Source of the DNA: Chrysogorgia sp. JL179-B06 | Lineage: Eukaryota; Cnidaria; Anthozoa; Scleralcyonacea; Chrysogorgiidae | Assembly: GCA_035772405.1 (NCBI GenBank) | Contig: JAYKKM010000072.1 | Coordinates: forward strand, 62,001 to 126,000 | DNA length: 64,000 nt | Reading direction: 5' to 3' | Shown here: piece after piece, positions 12,001 to 18,904 of the stretch | Position numbering within the stretch: position 1 is the first letter of the stretch | Layout of the letters: the number at the start of each line of letters is the position of its first letter | Program-made: the position numbers and the translations under genes | Notes under the pieces: model-generated | Databases searched by the model: none | What the model was told of the DNA's origin: nothing | The model's input: only the letters and a program-made list of their open reading frames with translations

Positions 12001-12676
12001 TTCCAACAGGAAACTTATGCGCTAGGTGACACCATCTAAAGCACTTGTTGTCATCATCGTTATTTACATTTATCAGACCCTTCATACTGTTGCGCAGCTC
12101 CTTTGGCAACACAATGTAGCTACTCCCACGCAAAGGTCTGTAAATAGCGACATTAACGTAGTGTGCATCTATTTTGTCGATAGTCCATCCAGACCCCTCA
12201 GATAACCACCCAGCTATCCGCGTCAAAATCTGCTCCGATCCACGATTGGCAACACCCTCGATGTCATGCTCGTTAATGACGACGAACGTCTCGCTGTTAA
12301 AGTAGGCAGTTTTGTACGTGGTCTTATCGAGTTCTAAAACTTTCTCAAAAGTGACCTTGACTGTCTCCACCACTTTCATCCCGTTGGTCTCACCTAGTTC
12401 ACGTCTCAAAAGGTTAGTGACAGCGCTTCTACTACCATTTACCTGATTGATGTCTCTGTCGTCAATTACTTCGACTCCATAGGACCTTGTGAACCCTCTC
12501 AGTGCTCGATCCAACAGATGCGTTGACGGTGCGAGGTCTTCGACTAGAGGTTGTGTTTCTTGGTCTCTAAAGAAGCCGTGAACGTTGGTCGCTTCATCTG
12601 TTAGTGAATTGACAACGGCTGCACTCGTCTTATGCGCCCGTCTTTTTTTCAGCGGGTTCCTCACAGTCCGACTCAT
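9065..12676 (-). CDS. PolB: Protein-primed family B DNA polymerase
   Basis: Copies the linear element DNA by protein-primed synthesis with proofreading. 1203 residues, close to the usual Polinton size. Visible in order: N-terminal region of unknown fold (1-310), a Cys/His zinc-finger-like segment (327-347), exonuclease motif I 'YADFEA' (381-386), an endonuclease-VII-like zinc site (C481, C484, D497-H500, C514), exonuclease II 'FHNLRGYDS' (527-535), exonuclease III 'YLKSDVLLLAD' (672-682), polymerase A 'YLDANNLYG' (770-778), B 'KLMNNSVFGKT' (934-944) and C 'FTDTDS' (1033-1038). All key residues are present. The ATG overlaps the preceding gene's stop by four bases (ATGA). Its last residues 'SSEQTD' resemble those of the gene at the other end. 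It is the left terminal gene. Confidence 0.97.
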   Translation of the reverse strand: MSRTVRNPLKKRRAHKTSAAVVNSLTDEATNVHGFFRDQETQPLVEDLAPSTHLLDRALRGFTRSYGVEVIDDRDINQVNGSRSAVTNLLRRELGETNGMKVVETVKVTFEKVLELDKTTYKTAYFNSETFVVINEHDIEGVANRGSEQILTRIAGWLSEGSGWTIDKIDAHYVNVAIYRPLRGSSYIVLPKELRNSMKGLINVNNDDDNKCFRWCHLAHKFPVGKHSDRTSKYARHASELNYDGIDFPVTLKDYNKIEKANDISINVFGYENKQPFPVYVSKEAYPDHMDLLLITNDAGNKHYVYIRDFNKFMYRQTKYKARKHFCRYCLQCFTRADVLESHIEVCLVINGKQAIKMPQKGAKVKYENFSRQLNVPFVVYADFEAITQKVHTATPSSERSYTNAYQRHVDCGYGYKLVCCYDNAYSKPVKVYRGENAVNKFIGEMLEIVEYCKKTSESHFNKEMVLTDDDKKNFDEAKSCHICSVEYTSADVRVRDHCHVSGKYRGSAHRQCNVNFRLTDKIPVIFHNLRGYDSHFIMQEIGKFGQDINVIPNNMEKYMAFMLGKNLVFLDSFQFMSSGLDNLVKNLPRDAFKYTSEVFRDDGLALMTRKGVYPYDYMDSFEKFDESELPSKKDFYSILNDEHITEEMHERAIDVWDYFDVESMGEYHDLYLKSDVLLLADVFENFRKTCHREYKLDPCHYFTSPGLAWDAMLKMTGVELELLSDIDMFQFVELGMRGGVSYICNRHGVANNKYMEGYDKERESKYLMYLDANNLYGWAMSQSLPTGGFKWLTEKEIKKVNLCDYHDGSKKGLLLEVDLEYPDHLHDLHNDYPVAPEKMEITVDMLSEYCTKIKNKFDVSVGGVKKLVTNLMNKKKYVCHYRNLQLYVDLGLKIKKVHRVLQFDQSKWLGKYIDFNTVKRTAAKNAFEKDFFKLMNNSVFGKTMENLRKRVDVRLVTTEKKLEKLVSKLTFVSCKIFSENLVAVHKVKETLTLNRPAYVGMCILDLSKTLMYNFHYNYIMKKYSSDTCRLHFTDTDSLLYSIKTGDVYSDFMMEREKFDNSDYPADSPFAFKENKKVIGKMKDECAGTPIIEFVGLRSKMYSYLKEGGGGGKTAKGIRKNIIKKVIRHEDYKSVLLEQKQLRHTMKTIRSVKHQIGSYEINKVSLSCFDDKRYLLENGIDSYAYGHKNIVVRDTTESSEQTD

Positions 12677-13251
12677 TGGCTTCTATATACTACACTTGTT
12701 TTTTTCCTAAACCACTCGTTGTAATAATTGTCGCCACTTTCACACCATCCTAGCTTTGGGTACACCACCCCAAACAAATTGTCGTCGAACAAGTCTTTCA
12801 CCTTCCCGTCTTTGAGGTCTGACACCTTCTTGAGTGTCTTGACTCGTCTTCTGTGGCACAACCTAATAATGTAGTATCCGTATCTGCTGACATTTCTACC
12901 CTTTATCAAATTGCATGAGTGCAACACGTTGACAACTTTCAAGAAGTCCTCTTTTATCAACTCAAGGTGCTCACCCTTCACAACGTTCCGTAGTCTCCTC
13001 CCCATCCACCAAGACCGTTTGTGAACGCTTTTTAGTCGTGTGAGTCTCATGTCGCTGTAACTCTGAGTGTAGCCCCATTCGGTGTCGCCACACTTTGGAC
13101 ATGCGTACCCACCACAGTCAGTCACATTTTTCACAACGTCACAATCCGAGCAGTAGTAAAGCCTGAAGGTGCCTCCACACTCAATTTGCGTCTCATTCGC
13201 GATTTCGTCAATTGTGCAGCCGTAACTCATCTGCCTCATAAGTTTGTCCAT
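12673..13251 (-). CDS. Zinc-ribbon protein, candidate VLTF3-like late transcription factor
   Basis: 192 residues from the first ATG (13251); a GTG just upstream was not used. Near the N-terminus a four-cysteine zinc ribbon is visible (CSDCDVV ... CPKCGD, residues ~33-56), followed by a basic, tryptophan-rich region (KRSWWMGRRLRN), a 'GEHLELIKEDF' helix and a 'RYGYYIIRL' segment. The order zinc ribbon, basic patch, acidic helix and tyrosine-rich helix resembles poxvirus-type late transcription factor 3 proteins of large DNA viruses, but this is my pattern judgement only. It sits directly upstream of the polymerase gene with a 4-base overlap, so it is probably co-expressed. Alternative: an unrelated DNA-binding zinc protein. 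Confidence 0.45.
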   Translation of the reverse strand: MDKLMRQMSYGCTIDEIANETQIECGGTFRLYYCSDCDVVKNVTDCGGYACPKCGDTEWGYTQSYSDMRLTRLKSVHKRSWWMGRRLRNVVKGEHLELIKEDFLKVVNVLHSCNLIKGRNVSRYGYYIIRLCHRRRVKTLKKVSDLKDGKVKDLFDDNLFGVVYPKLGWCESGDNYYNEWFRKKTSVVYRSQ

Positions 13252-13276
13252 CACTCTTATACTACTCCAACATTTT

Positions 13277-13696
13277 TTACCGAGTGAGTACCCACACTAC
13301 TATTCCACTACCCAAACCTAACGCGCTAACAAACAACAATTGGTATTCCTTCATTTCCGCACTCGGTTGGTAGTAATCCGCAATCTTCGGGGAGTTAGTG
13401 AACACTCGTCCGCTGTACTGTATGGTCATTACGCTTCTAAGCTCTTCCAACGCGTGGTTTGTGTCATTGATGTCAGCATTAGCATCAGAGAGCCGTTGTC
13501 GTAAACGCTGGATCTTATCTTTCTTAGCGACTTCATTCTCATACCACACTTCTTTCGCACTGGCTAGCTGTTCCAACGCATGGTTATGTCTTTTCATCTC
13601 AGCTTCATAGCCTGAATGATTAAACTTTGAAAACATAAAGCCAGCGCCTGCAAAAGCCACTGCATTAAATATCCCTCCAGCCACAACGCTCGCCAT
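13277..13696 (-). CDS. Small protein with two membrane segments and a coiled coil
   Basis: 139 residues. A hydrophobic glycine/alanine-rich N-terminus (residues ~3-23) and a hydrophobic C-terminus (~119-137) flank a charged middle (~30-90) with heptad-like leucines and 'RLRQRLSDAN', suggesting a coiled coil. No family identified. The short spacing to both neighbours suggests one transcription unit with the polymerase block. A virion membrane or core protein is possible, but not shown. Confidence 0.7.
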   Translation of the reverse strand: MASVVAGGIFNAVAFAGAGFMFSKFNHSGYEAEMKRHNHALEQLASAKEVWYENEVAKKDKIQRLRQRLSDANADINDTNHALEELRSVMTIQYSGRVFTNSPKIADYYQPSAEMKEYQLLFVSALGLGSGIVVWVLTR

Positions 13697-13700
13697 TAAC

Positions 13701-13937
13701 TTACGTTGATTTGAATGGATCTGTCGGTATCCACTTTTTCGATTGCATCCATTTTACTAACAACGTTCCTGCACCAACAGCTGCAGCAAGTTTCACTGTA
13801 CCTTTCACTGTCTCTGGTGTTCCCAATGGTTCTCCCAAAGCCTTTTTAGAGATCATACTCACTGCCACAGCACCAGTCGTGACAAGTAACGCGTCGTACA
13901 GTTCATTCATAAGTTCTTTTCGATCGATCGCGGACAT
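13701..13937 (-). CDS. Small hydrophobic protein
   Basis: 78 residues with two hydrophobic stretches (residues ~16-30, 'ALLVTTGAVAVSMI', and ~48-62, 'KLAAAVGAGTLLVKW'). The start ATG is preceded by 'GTATAT'. It ends only four bases before the next gene begins. Function unknown; size and hydrophobicity fit a minor virion membrane-interacting protein. Confidence 0.65.
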   Translation of the reverse strand: MSAIDRKELMNELYDALLVTTGAVAVSMISKKALGEPLGTPETVKGTVKLAAAVGAGTLLVKWMQSKKWIPTDPFKST

Positions 13938-13960
13938 ATATACATTGTCGTGTGTTTTGT

Positions 13961-14308
13961 TTAAGAATCAAACGTGTCTAACGCTGGACGACAAGTTCTA
14001 CGATTTTCTGACGTGGGTGACGCTGCAGTACTCACAGGTTCTAGTCGTGTTTCTTTTTCACTACTAATTGTGTACCACAATGAAGCAGCAGCAACGATAA
14101 CACCAAGTGTTCCTACAATATAACCATAGCTCCACTCACTACTCTGTTCTTCGTTGACTATCATTTCACGCATTTTCTTTTCTTTCGCAGCTTTCGATAT
14201 CTCAGCCAGCTTTTTACCAGCAGCGACGCGCTTTGGGTCCTTCACCTTAACACTTTTCACATCAGCTGTGATCTTAGCTTCAACAGCCGTCTGTGAGTCC
14301 TCAGTCAT
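13961..14308 (-). CDS. Single-pass membrane protein with basic N-terminal half
   Basis: 115 residues. The N-terminal half is lysine-rich ('DPKRVAAGKKLAEISKAAKEKK', about residues 24-45), then one transmembrane segment 'YIVGTLGVIVAAASLWY' (~61-77) and a polar tail. A basic region next to a membrane anchor would suit a DNA- or core-binding virion protein. First gene of the left minus-strand block, transcribed away from the thymidine kinase across a 181-bp divergent region. Confidence 0.65.
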   Translation of the reverse strand: MTEDSQTAVEAKITADVKSVKVKDPKRVAAGKKLAEISKAAKEKKMREMIVNEEQSSEWSYGYIVGTLGVIVAAASLWYTISSEKETRLEPVSTAASPTSENRRTCRPALDTFDS

Positions 14309-14489
14309 CTAATACACTATCACGTGTTATCTTACTCACAGATGACCTCACAGGTGTCTCACAGATGACCTCACAGATATCTCACAGTTCCAGACCAAAC
14401 GCATTAAAACTTAGAGCTCCAGCGGTTATTTAACAACGAACGACGGTTTCCACCACAATAAAAAATATTTCTCCGAAGGTATAGTAACC
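14309..14489. promoter_or_regulatory. Divergent control region with direct repeats
   Basis: Lies between the starts of the 14308 (-) and 14490 (+) genes. It contains two tandem copies of 'ctcacagatgacctcacag' (about 14336-14376) and a third partial 'tctcacag'. 'GGTATAGTAACC' abuts the thymidine kinase ATG and 'TAGTGTATTAG' abuts the other ATG. It probably drives both operon-like blocks. Confidence 0.5.
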
Positions 14490-15059
14490 ATGAGAAAAGT
14501 TGGTAAACTAGAGATCGTGATTGGTCCCATGTTTGCAGGAAAAACAACCGAGACTCTTCGCAGGTTAGTCACGTTAAGTAAGTCAGGGCTCAAAGTCCTT
14601 TACATGAACAACACAGGTGACACTAGGCGAACTGACCACGCGTTCTCCACACATCGTCAGACCATTGTTGTCGGATCAGACAGTTTACCTGCGAAGTTAA
14701 TCACCAACCTTCCAAGTTCTTCCGAGATAGCTGATTATGACGTCATCGGCATTGATGAAGGCCATTGGTACTCCGATCTGTCAGTTATTCGCGAATACAT
14801 TAAAGCTGGCATTCACGTCATCATTTGTGGTCTCATATCAACAGAGCATTTAAAAAGACTTGGTGAGCTCGACACACTGTTCCCAGTAGCAGACGACATC
14901 ACATTTCTAAAAGCGTATTGCGCCGTTTGTCGTGACACTTACGGAACAACTGTTGAAGCGCCATTCAATTGGAGATACAACCCAGGACCATCGTTTGTTG
15001 GTGGTGCTGAGCAATATCGTGCAGTGTGCAGACGTCATCATCCTTCCACACAAAATTAA
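14490..15059 (+). CDS. TK: Thymidine kinase, TK1 type
   Basis: Phosphorylates thymidine to dTMP and would feed DNA synthesis in cells with low dNTP pools. 189 residues, normal for the family. P-loop 'GPMFAGKTT' (residues 12-20), Walker-B-type 'IGIDEGHWY' (about 85-93), a CxxC pair 'CAVC' and a C-terminal 'AVCRRHH' forming the zinc lasso, with 'GGAEQYRAVC' as the substrate-binding end. One difference from the usual DEGQ is a His in the fourth position. Reads alone on the plus strand between two minus-strand blocks. TK is not a core Polinton gene, so acquisition from a host or another virus is likely. Confidence 0.95.
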   Translation: MRKVGKLEIVIGPMFAGKTTETLRRLVTLSKSGLKVLYMNNTGDTRRTDHAFSTHRQTIVVGSDSLPAKLITNLPSSSEIADYDVIGIDEGHWYSDLSVIREYIKAGIHVIICGLISTEHLKRLGELDTLFPVADDITFLKAYCAVCRDTYGTTVEAPFNWRYNPGPSFVGGAEQYRAVCRRHHPSTQN

Positions 15060-15296
15060 GGGTGTTCTCGGATACCCCACTTTTTTAAATTTAGACATTG
15101 GTCACATGAAGCGTCCAATGTATCGTAGAAACATTTTTTCACACAGTGGTCAGAAGGTTTGTGAAATAAAGAGAGAAAGTTTCGCAGATATTTTTTACCA
15201 AGTTAAAAACGTCTTTAGAAAATGCTAGAGCAGTTGTCGCCTCAAACGTCGTCTCAACAACGAGAGCGAGTGCTAATTCGACTTATTACTCGCTGT
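15060..15296. other. Short intergenic region between convergent genes
   Basis: The thymidine kinase (+) and the BRO-nuclease gene (-) converge here. An open frame (14932-15228) overlaps the TK end in another frame, but its overlap and composition do not support a gene. Confidence 0.5.
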
Positions 15297-16064
15297 CTAA
15301 AAAGTCTCTTTACAATAGCGTCTCTCATGGTTGCTCAACGCTGATTTATTTTTAAATTTACGAAAACACTGAGAGCACTGAAACCCAACGTCAAAGAGAT
15401 ATTTTATCACTGTGGTAATAGCGTCGTCGTACGAGTCGCACAAGAGTGTTAGATAACCAGCAGATTTGTATCTAAGCAGCAGAGACTCCTGCTCTTTGGA
15501 CGTCTTGCCTGTACCACCTGGATTCTTGAACTCAATCACAAGCCCGCTGTGCTGTCGGTTTGCGTTGGCAATAATCAAGTCAGGCGTTCCACGTTGGTAA
15601 CCTTTTTTCCACGAATTTATTCTTTTACTCGAAGTGTCTTGATTCTCACCACAAGCGGCTATCAAAATAGCTTCTGGATAATATCTCCTAAGAAAACCAA
15701 CAACTTTCGTGTGGAGATCGAACTCAGTGATCATTTTAAACTGATTGTGTTTGAGACCAACGTCAGCTAAACTTTTTCTAACGCTTGGCAAGACCTCTGA
15801 GTGCACCCACCTTCCAAAGTGTTTCGCACGCTCCATTTTACTTGAGAACACTAATGAGTAGACCCCAAGTTCGTTGATAAACGAGGTCTGTTCCATCTTC
15901 ATTTTGCAATCAGGTTCGACGTGGTCGTTGACTACATCTTTTGGTCGAGCATAACCTAGAGCGCTCGCGACTTCTTTCGCTTTGAACCATATTTCACCGT
16001 TGTCCATAACCGTTGTGATTTGGTGGCCATCGAAGTCGAATAATCGAAGCGCTGTGGAGGTCAT
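15297..16064 (-). CDS. BRO-N / VRR-type nuclease / C2H2 fusion
   Basis: 255 residues from the first ATG; a GTG seven codons earlier is open but unlikely. N-terminal BRO-N DNA-binding domain (residues ~5-100: 'EIWFKAKEVASALGY', 'FGRWVHSEVLPSVRKS'). Middle: a restriction-type nuclease core ('KKGYQRGTPDLIIANA' then 'GLVIEFKNPGGTG', matching the G-x-P-D ... E-x-K pattern of VRR_NUC/PD-(D/E)xK enzymes; ~155-230). C-terminal C2H2-like finger 'CSQCFRKF ... HERRYC'. A likely DNA-binding structure-specific nuclease in replication, repair or resolution of termini. First gene of its minus-strand segment on the left; preceded by 'TATAATATAGTG'. Confidence 0.85.
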   Translation of the reverse strand: MTSTALRLFDFDGHQITTVMDNGEIWFKAKEVASALGYARPKDVVNDHVEPDCKMKMEQTSFINELGVYSLVFSSKMERAKHFGRWVHSEVLPSVRKSLADVGLKHNQFKMITEFDLHTKVVGFLRRYYPEAILIAACGENQDTSSKRINSWKKGYQRGTPDLIIANANRQHSGLVIEFKNPGGTGKTSKEQESLLLRYKSAGYLTLLCDSYDDAITTVIKYLFDVGFQCSQCFRKFKNKSALSNHERRYCKETF

Positions 16065-16241
16065 CACTATATTATAGTCTCCCACAAAAAAACTATTCGA
16101 CGTGGGTGTTAGGTTTTTTATAGATCTGGTTTGTTGTGTACCAGTGCAGCAGATGTGTTTTATTAGTCCCCAGTTTTCTACGTCGTCTGAAAAAGTTTCT
16201 AATGTTACGAACCAGCTTTCTAAGCCAACCCATCACATAAC
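16065..16241. other. Intergenic region upstream of the BRO gene
   Basis: AT-rich with 'ACTATAATATAGTG' just upstream of the BRO ATG, the candidate start-site motif. No other gene is visible. Confidence 0.5.
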
Positions 16242-16451
16242 TTAGGTCACGTCTCCTACCACTCCCACAGTGTCTGATTCTGCGGGTAGCATAATAGGTT
16301 CGCCGTAAGTCTTTTTAGACCTCATACCAATCTCAGCGTGGAGCTCGAGGGTAACGTCACCGCGGCCAAATGATCCACCAGCTTTGAACATGTGATCAGT
16401 CGTCTTATTTATCTTATATATTTCGTGGGGTCTCGAAAAACATGCTCCCAT
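16242..16451 (-). CDS. Small protein with N-myristoylation/palmitoylation-type N-terminus
   Basis: 69 residues. The N-terminus 'MGACFS' has Gly2 and Ser6, the N-myristoylation pattern, with Cys4 as a possible palmitoylation site. The rest is polar with no recognised domain. The ATG begins immediately after the TAA of the upstream fibre-like gene (16452), so the two are probably on one transcript. A membrane-targeted, virus-encoded accessory or tegument-like protein is a reasonable guess. Confidence 0.65.
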   Translation of the reverse strand: MGACFSRPHEIYKINKTTDHMFKAGGSFGRGDVTLELHAEIGMRSKKTYGEPIMLPAESDTVGVVGDVT

Positions 16452-17402
16452 TTACTTTACACCATATTCCTTCATCATTTCTCCACCCATGATTATGATG
16501 TCTCGGTTCGTCATGTAACCACTCACAATTTTCACACCGTAGAACTCTATCAACGATGGGTATGCATAGGGTGCGAGTGGTATTCTTGGTCGATGTATTC
16601 CAAAAATTGTTCCATAGGGTGTGCCTATTTTTTTCATGTTCGCTACGAAGTCTGAGTCGGTTGACTTAACGTTATTGACCCTGACATGTGAATTGTACAT
16701 TTGCCAGTGTATCGATATCATATGCATTTTACTTATGTCAACACCACTCGGAATAGTGCATATGCTCTCCATCGCTGGGATGCTACCACCATACGCGAGT
16801 CCGTTAGTCATACCAGTCTTGTACCCTATGAACTTATCCCACTGACCGTCGTCGTTCGATATAATTGTCTCCCAATTTGATCCAGCGGTGCGAGTAGGTA
16901 ACCTCACCACAACAAAAATAGAGAGATCACACCATTGCATACTGGGGCAGTTAAAATGGAGACCTGACTCAAGTGGGATTGGTGTTAACACGGGGGATAG
17001 AAAACTTTGACTCACACCGCTGATGCCAACAATAGGACCATAAGCCGGGTTGTTTTGCACTAATTTACTTGTTTCACCAATAGCTTTCACTTTGTTTGAA
17101 CCATTGGTGTGAAATTCCACATTTTTCAAGGCGTGTGTGCTAACGTTGAAGTCGAGCACAACATTGTAGGACTGACTCTTGAGGAAACCTGCTAGCAATT
17201 GCTCTAGAGTTCTTTTATTCGCAGCGTCTGAGTCATCGACTGGGTCTGCTACGTTTTTTATCGCTGAGCCTTGCATGTCTATTATTCCAGACATCCTTCC
17301 ACCGGTCGCGCTTAATTTAGGATCTTCGTCCAGATGCCTTTTCGTTCTCTTTAGTATTTTATCGTGAGGGTCGTCAGACTCATACCCGTAGTTTAGACTC
17401 AT
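16452..17402 (-). CDS. Fibre-like protein with tail-fibre motif and lectin-like C-terminal domain
   Basis: 316 residues. Near the N-terminus 'GRMSGIIDMQGSAIKNVADP' followed by 'DSDAANKRTLEQ' (residues ~35-68) matches the 'G-x-I-x-M-x-G-x-x-I-x-N-(V/L)-x-(D/x)-P ... DAA-x-K' repeat motif known from phage tail fibres and some other viral fibres. The remaining ~200 residues (from ~110) are rich in beta-strand patterns ('CDLSIFVVVRLPT', 'MHMISIHWQMYNSHVRVNN') like a concanavalin/laminin-G lectin fold. This suggests a trimeric virion spike that binds a host surface glycan. Neighbours are the 495-residue membrane protein and the MGACFS protein. Confidence 0.65.
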   Translation of the reverse strand: MSLNYGYESDDPHDKILKRTKRHLDEDPKLSATGGRMSGIIDMQGSAIKNVADPVDDSDAANKRTLEQLLAGFLKSQSYNVVLDFNVSTHALKNVEFHTNGSNKVKAIGETSKLVQNNPAYGPIVGISGVSQSFLSPVLTPIPLESGLHFNCPSMQWCDLSIFVVVRLPTRTAGSNWETIISNDDGQWDKFIGYKTGMTNGLAYGGSIPAMESICTIPSGVDISKMHMISIHWQMYNSHVRVNNVKSTDSDFVANMKKIGTPYGTIFGIHRPRIPLAPYAYPSLIEFYGVKIVSGYMTNRDIIIMGGEMMKEYGVK

Positions 17403-17404
17403 TA

Positions 17405-18892
17405 CTACTTCAAGGTGTATTTGGTTAACAGATAGCCAGAGACTGCTGAGAACCCCAAGATTATCACCAGCGTTGTCGTGTCTGACTCACTTGTGGTAGT
17501 GACCACTGTTTTTTTCACAGGAGGTGGTGTCACATTTTCTTGGTGAACTTTTTTAGCCACAGTCGTTGGTGCCACCACACTTTCTTGGTGAGCTTTTTTC
17601 TTCACGGTCGTTGGCACTACTAGGGAGTGAGTCACCACATTTTCTTGGTGGACTTTTTTAGCCGTAATTGTTGGTGTTGTTGCATTCAAGCTAGTGTTCA
17701 CTCCAAATCTCATGGACTCTGTAGCAACCTTTAATAAGTTGTTGTACCCAGCGATTTTATTCTTGAGAATCACCACGTTACTTGGCATCAACCATGTACT
17801 TGGCGACACTGCAAGATTTTGAACAACGTTGGTGTCTCTAATCGATTTATTCATGTTGAGAATCCATGTCGACACGTCATACTGAATAACACTGTCAGAA
17901 AACAACTTGCGGAATTCTTGTTGGGTCTCTAGACTTCCTGCAGAACCACCAACGACTGATACACGTGTTCTCGCTTGCGCACCAAGTGTGGAGTACACAA
18001 AGGACTCTATGCTCTGATTTAGATATTGCAGTCCAATGTTGGTAAAGCCGTCTGAGAGTCGTGCGACGTATCGTTTGTAATCGTTGTGGATGTCGTTGAG
18101 TGTGAAGACTCTGGATTCACCTGTTGTGCCATCGCTCAGGACTTTATTCTGGTAGTAATGCTTTTTGGGGATCTTGGAAATCTTACCATACAATTCGGAA
18201 GCGTTGAATTCTCTACTTATTGATTTCATTGTCTCACCACCCTCCATTCTTCTAAGAAGTCTTCTAATGGTGAAGTACAAATGAAACCTCATCACACTTG
18301 TGACCACGGGGTGAACTTCTTGTGACACTGATAAATGTTGCAATGACACCCCACAACAGAAACTCGCACAATACGTTGCAAACACAACACGGTAGTAAGA
18401 TTCGTTGTCATCCCACTCTGATTTTGTCTTTGACGTGGTGATTTGTAAGACTGGTAGCTTTGACATGAAGTAGCTACTCTGGTTAACAAAAACTTTAAAG
18501 TTATTCACTGGATAATTCAACACGTTTTCTGTTGGATAGCCATCCCAAAGCCCCCAGTGGTTCTTATGACCTTTTGGCAATGGTTGGATAGTCCCACCAC
18601 CTTGCCATATTATTGGGAACTTGCTATTGTGTAACCACTTCCACATGTTTTTGTTATTTTTGAAGGTTGCGCTGGTTATGTCTGTGCTAAGGATGTCGTT
18701 GTTTCTGAAATACACGTCAACACTCATGATTTTACCATCTTGTGAAATATTTGGATAGAACTCGAATTTGCTTAAAGTAGCGTGGGGGTACTTTTTGATG
18801 AGGTCTGCCTTTGCGTTGTGTGTAGCCTTTGATGTGTTAGCCATCGCGAGTTTGTAGTACTTCCCATAGTACTCACGAAGGGCTTTCTGCAT
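17405..18892 (-). CDS. Tail-anchored 495-residue virion-type protein
   Basis: No family recognised. The N-terminal ~380 residues look globular ('LDTQQ'-like 'SLETQQEFRKLF', 'APSTWLMPSNV'-type 'SPSTWLMPSNVVILKNKIAGYNN'). Residues ~410-455 contain three imperfect copies of 'KK(V/A)HQE.VV' separated by Thr/Val/Pro-rich linkers, followed by one C-terminal transmembrane helix 'TLVIILGFSAVSGYLLTKY' (~470-489). This suggests a protein held in a membrane by its tail through a flexible stalk. It is divergent from the penton gene, with only 12 bp between the two start codons, so they share a promoter. Confidence 0.75.
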   Translation of the reverse strand: MQKALREYYGKYYKLAMANTSKATHNAKADLIKKYPHATLSKFEFYPNISQDGKIMSVDVYFRNNDILSTDITSATFKNNKNMWKWLHNSKFPIIWQGGGTIQPLPKGHKNHWGLWDGYPTENVLNYPVNNFKVFVNQSSYFMSKLPVLQITTSKTKSEWDDNESYYRVVFATYCASFCCGVSLQHLSVSQEVHPVVTSVMRFHLYFTIRRLLRRMEGGETMKSISREFNASELYGKISKIPKKHYYQNKVLSDGTTGESRVFTLNDIHNDYKRYVARLSDGFTNIGLQYLNQSIESFVYSTLGAQARTRVSVVGGSAGSLETQQEFRKLFSDSVIQYDVSTWILNMNKSIRDTNVVQNLAVSPSTWLMPSNVVILKNKIAGYNNLLKVATESMRFGVNTSLNATTPTITAKKVHQENVVTHSLVVPTTVKKKAHQESVVAPTTVAKKVHQENVTPPPVKKTVVTTTSESDTTTLVIILGFSAVSGYLLTKYTLK

Positions 18893-18904
18893 ATAATATA
18901 CTGT
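18893..18904. promoter_or_regulatory. 12-bp divergent start region
   Basis: Only 'ataatatactgt' separates the ATGs of the 495-residue gene (-) and the penton gene (+). Both directions have TATA/TATTA within a few bases of the start, so leaders must be very short or the promoters lie inside coding sequence. Confidence 0.5.

Noticed and set aside
9290..12025. Open frames on the plus strand within the polymerase gene
   Set aside because: Shadows of the minus-strand polymerase: no domains, and they lie inside a clear gene.
14932..15228. 98-codon plus-strand frame overlapping the TK end
   Set aside because: Overlaps TK for 128 bp in another frame; no motif or plausible start context.
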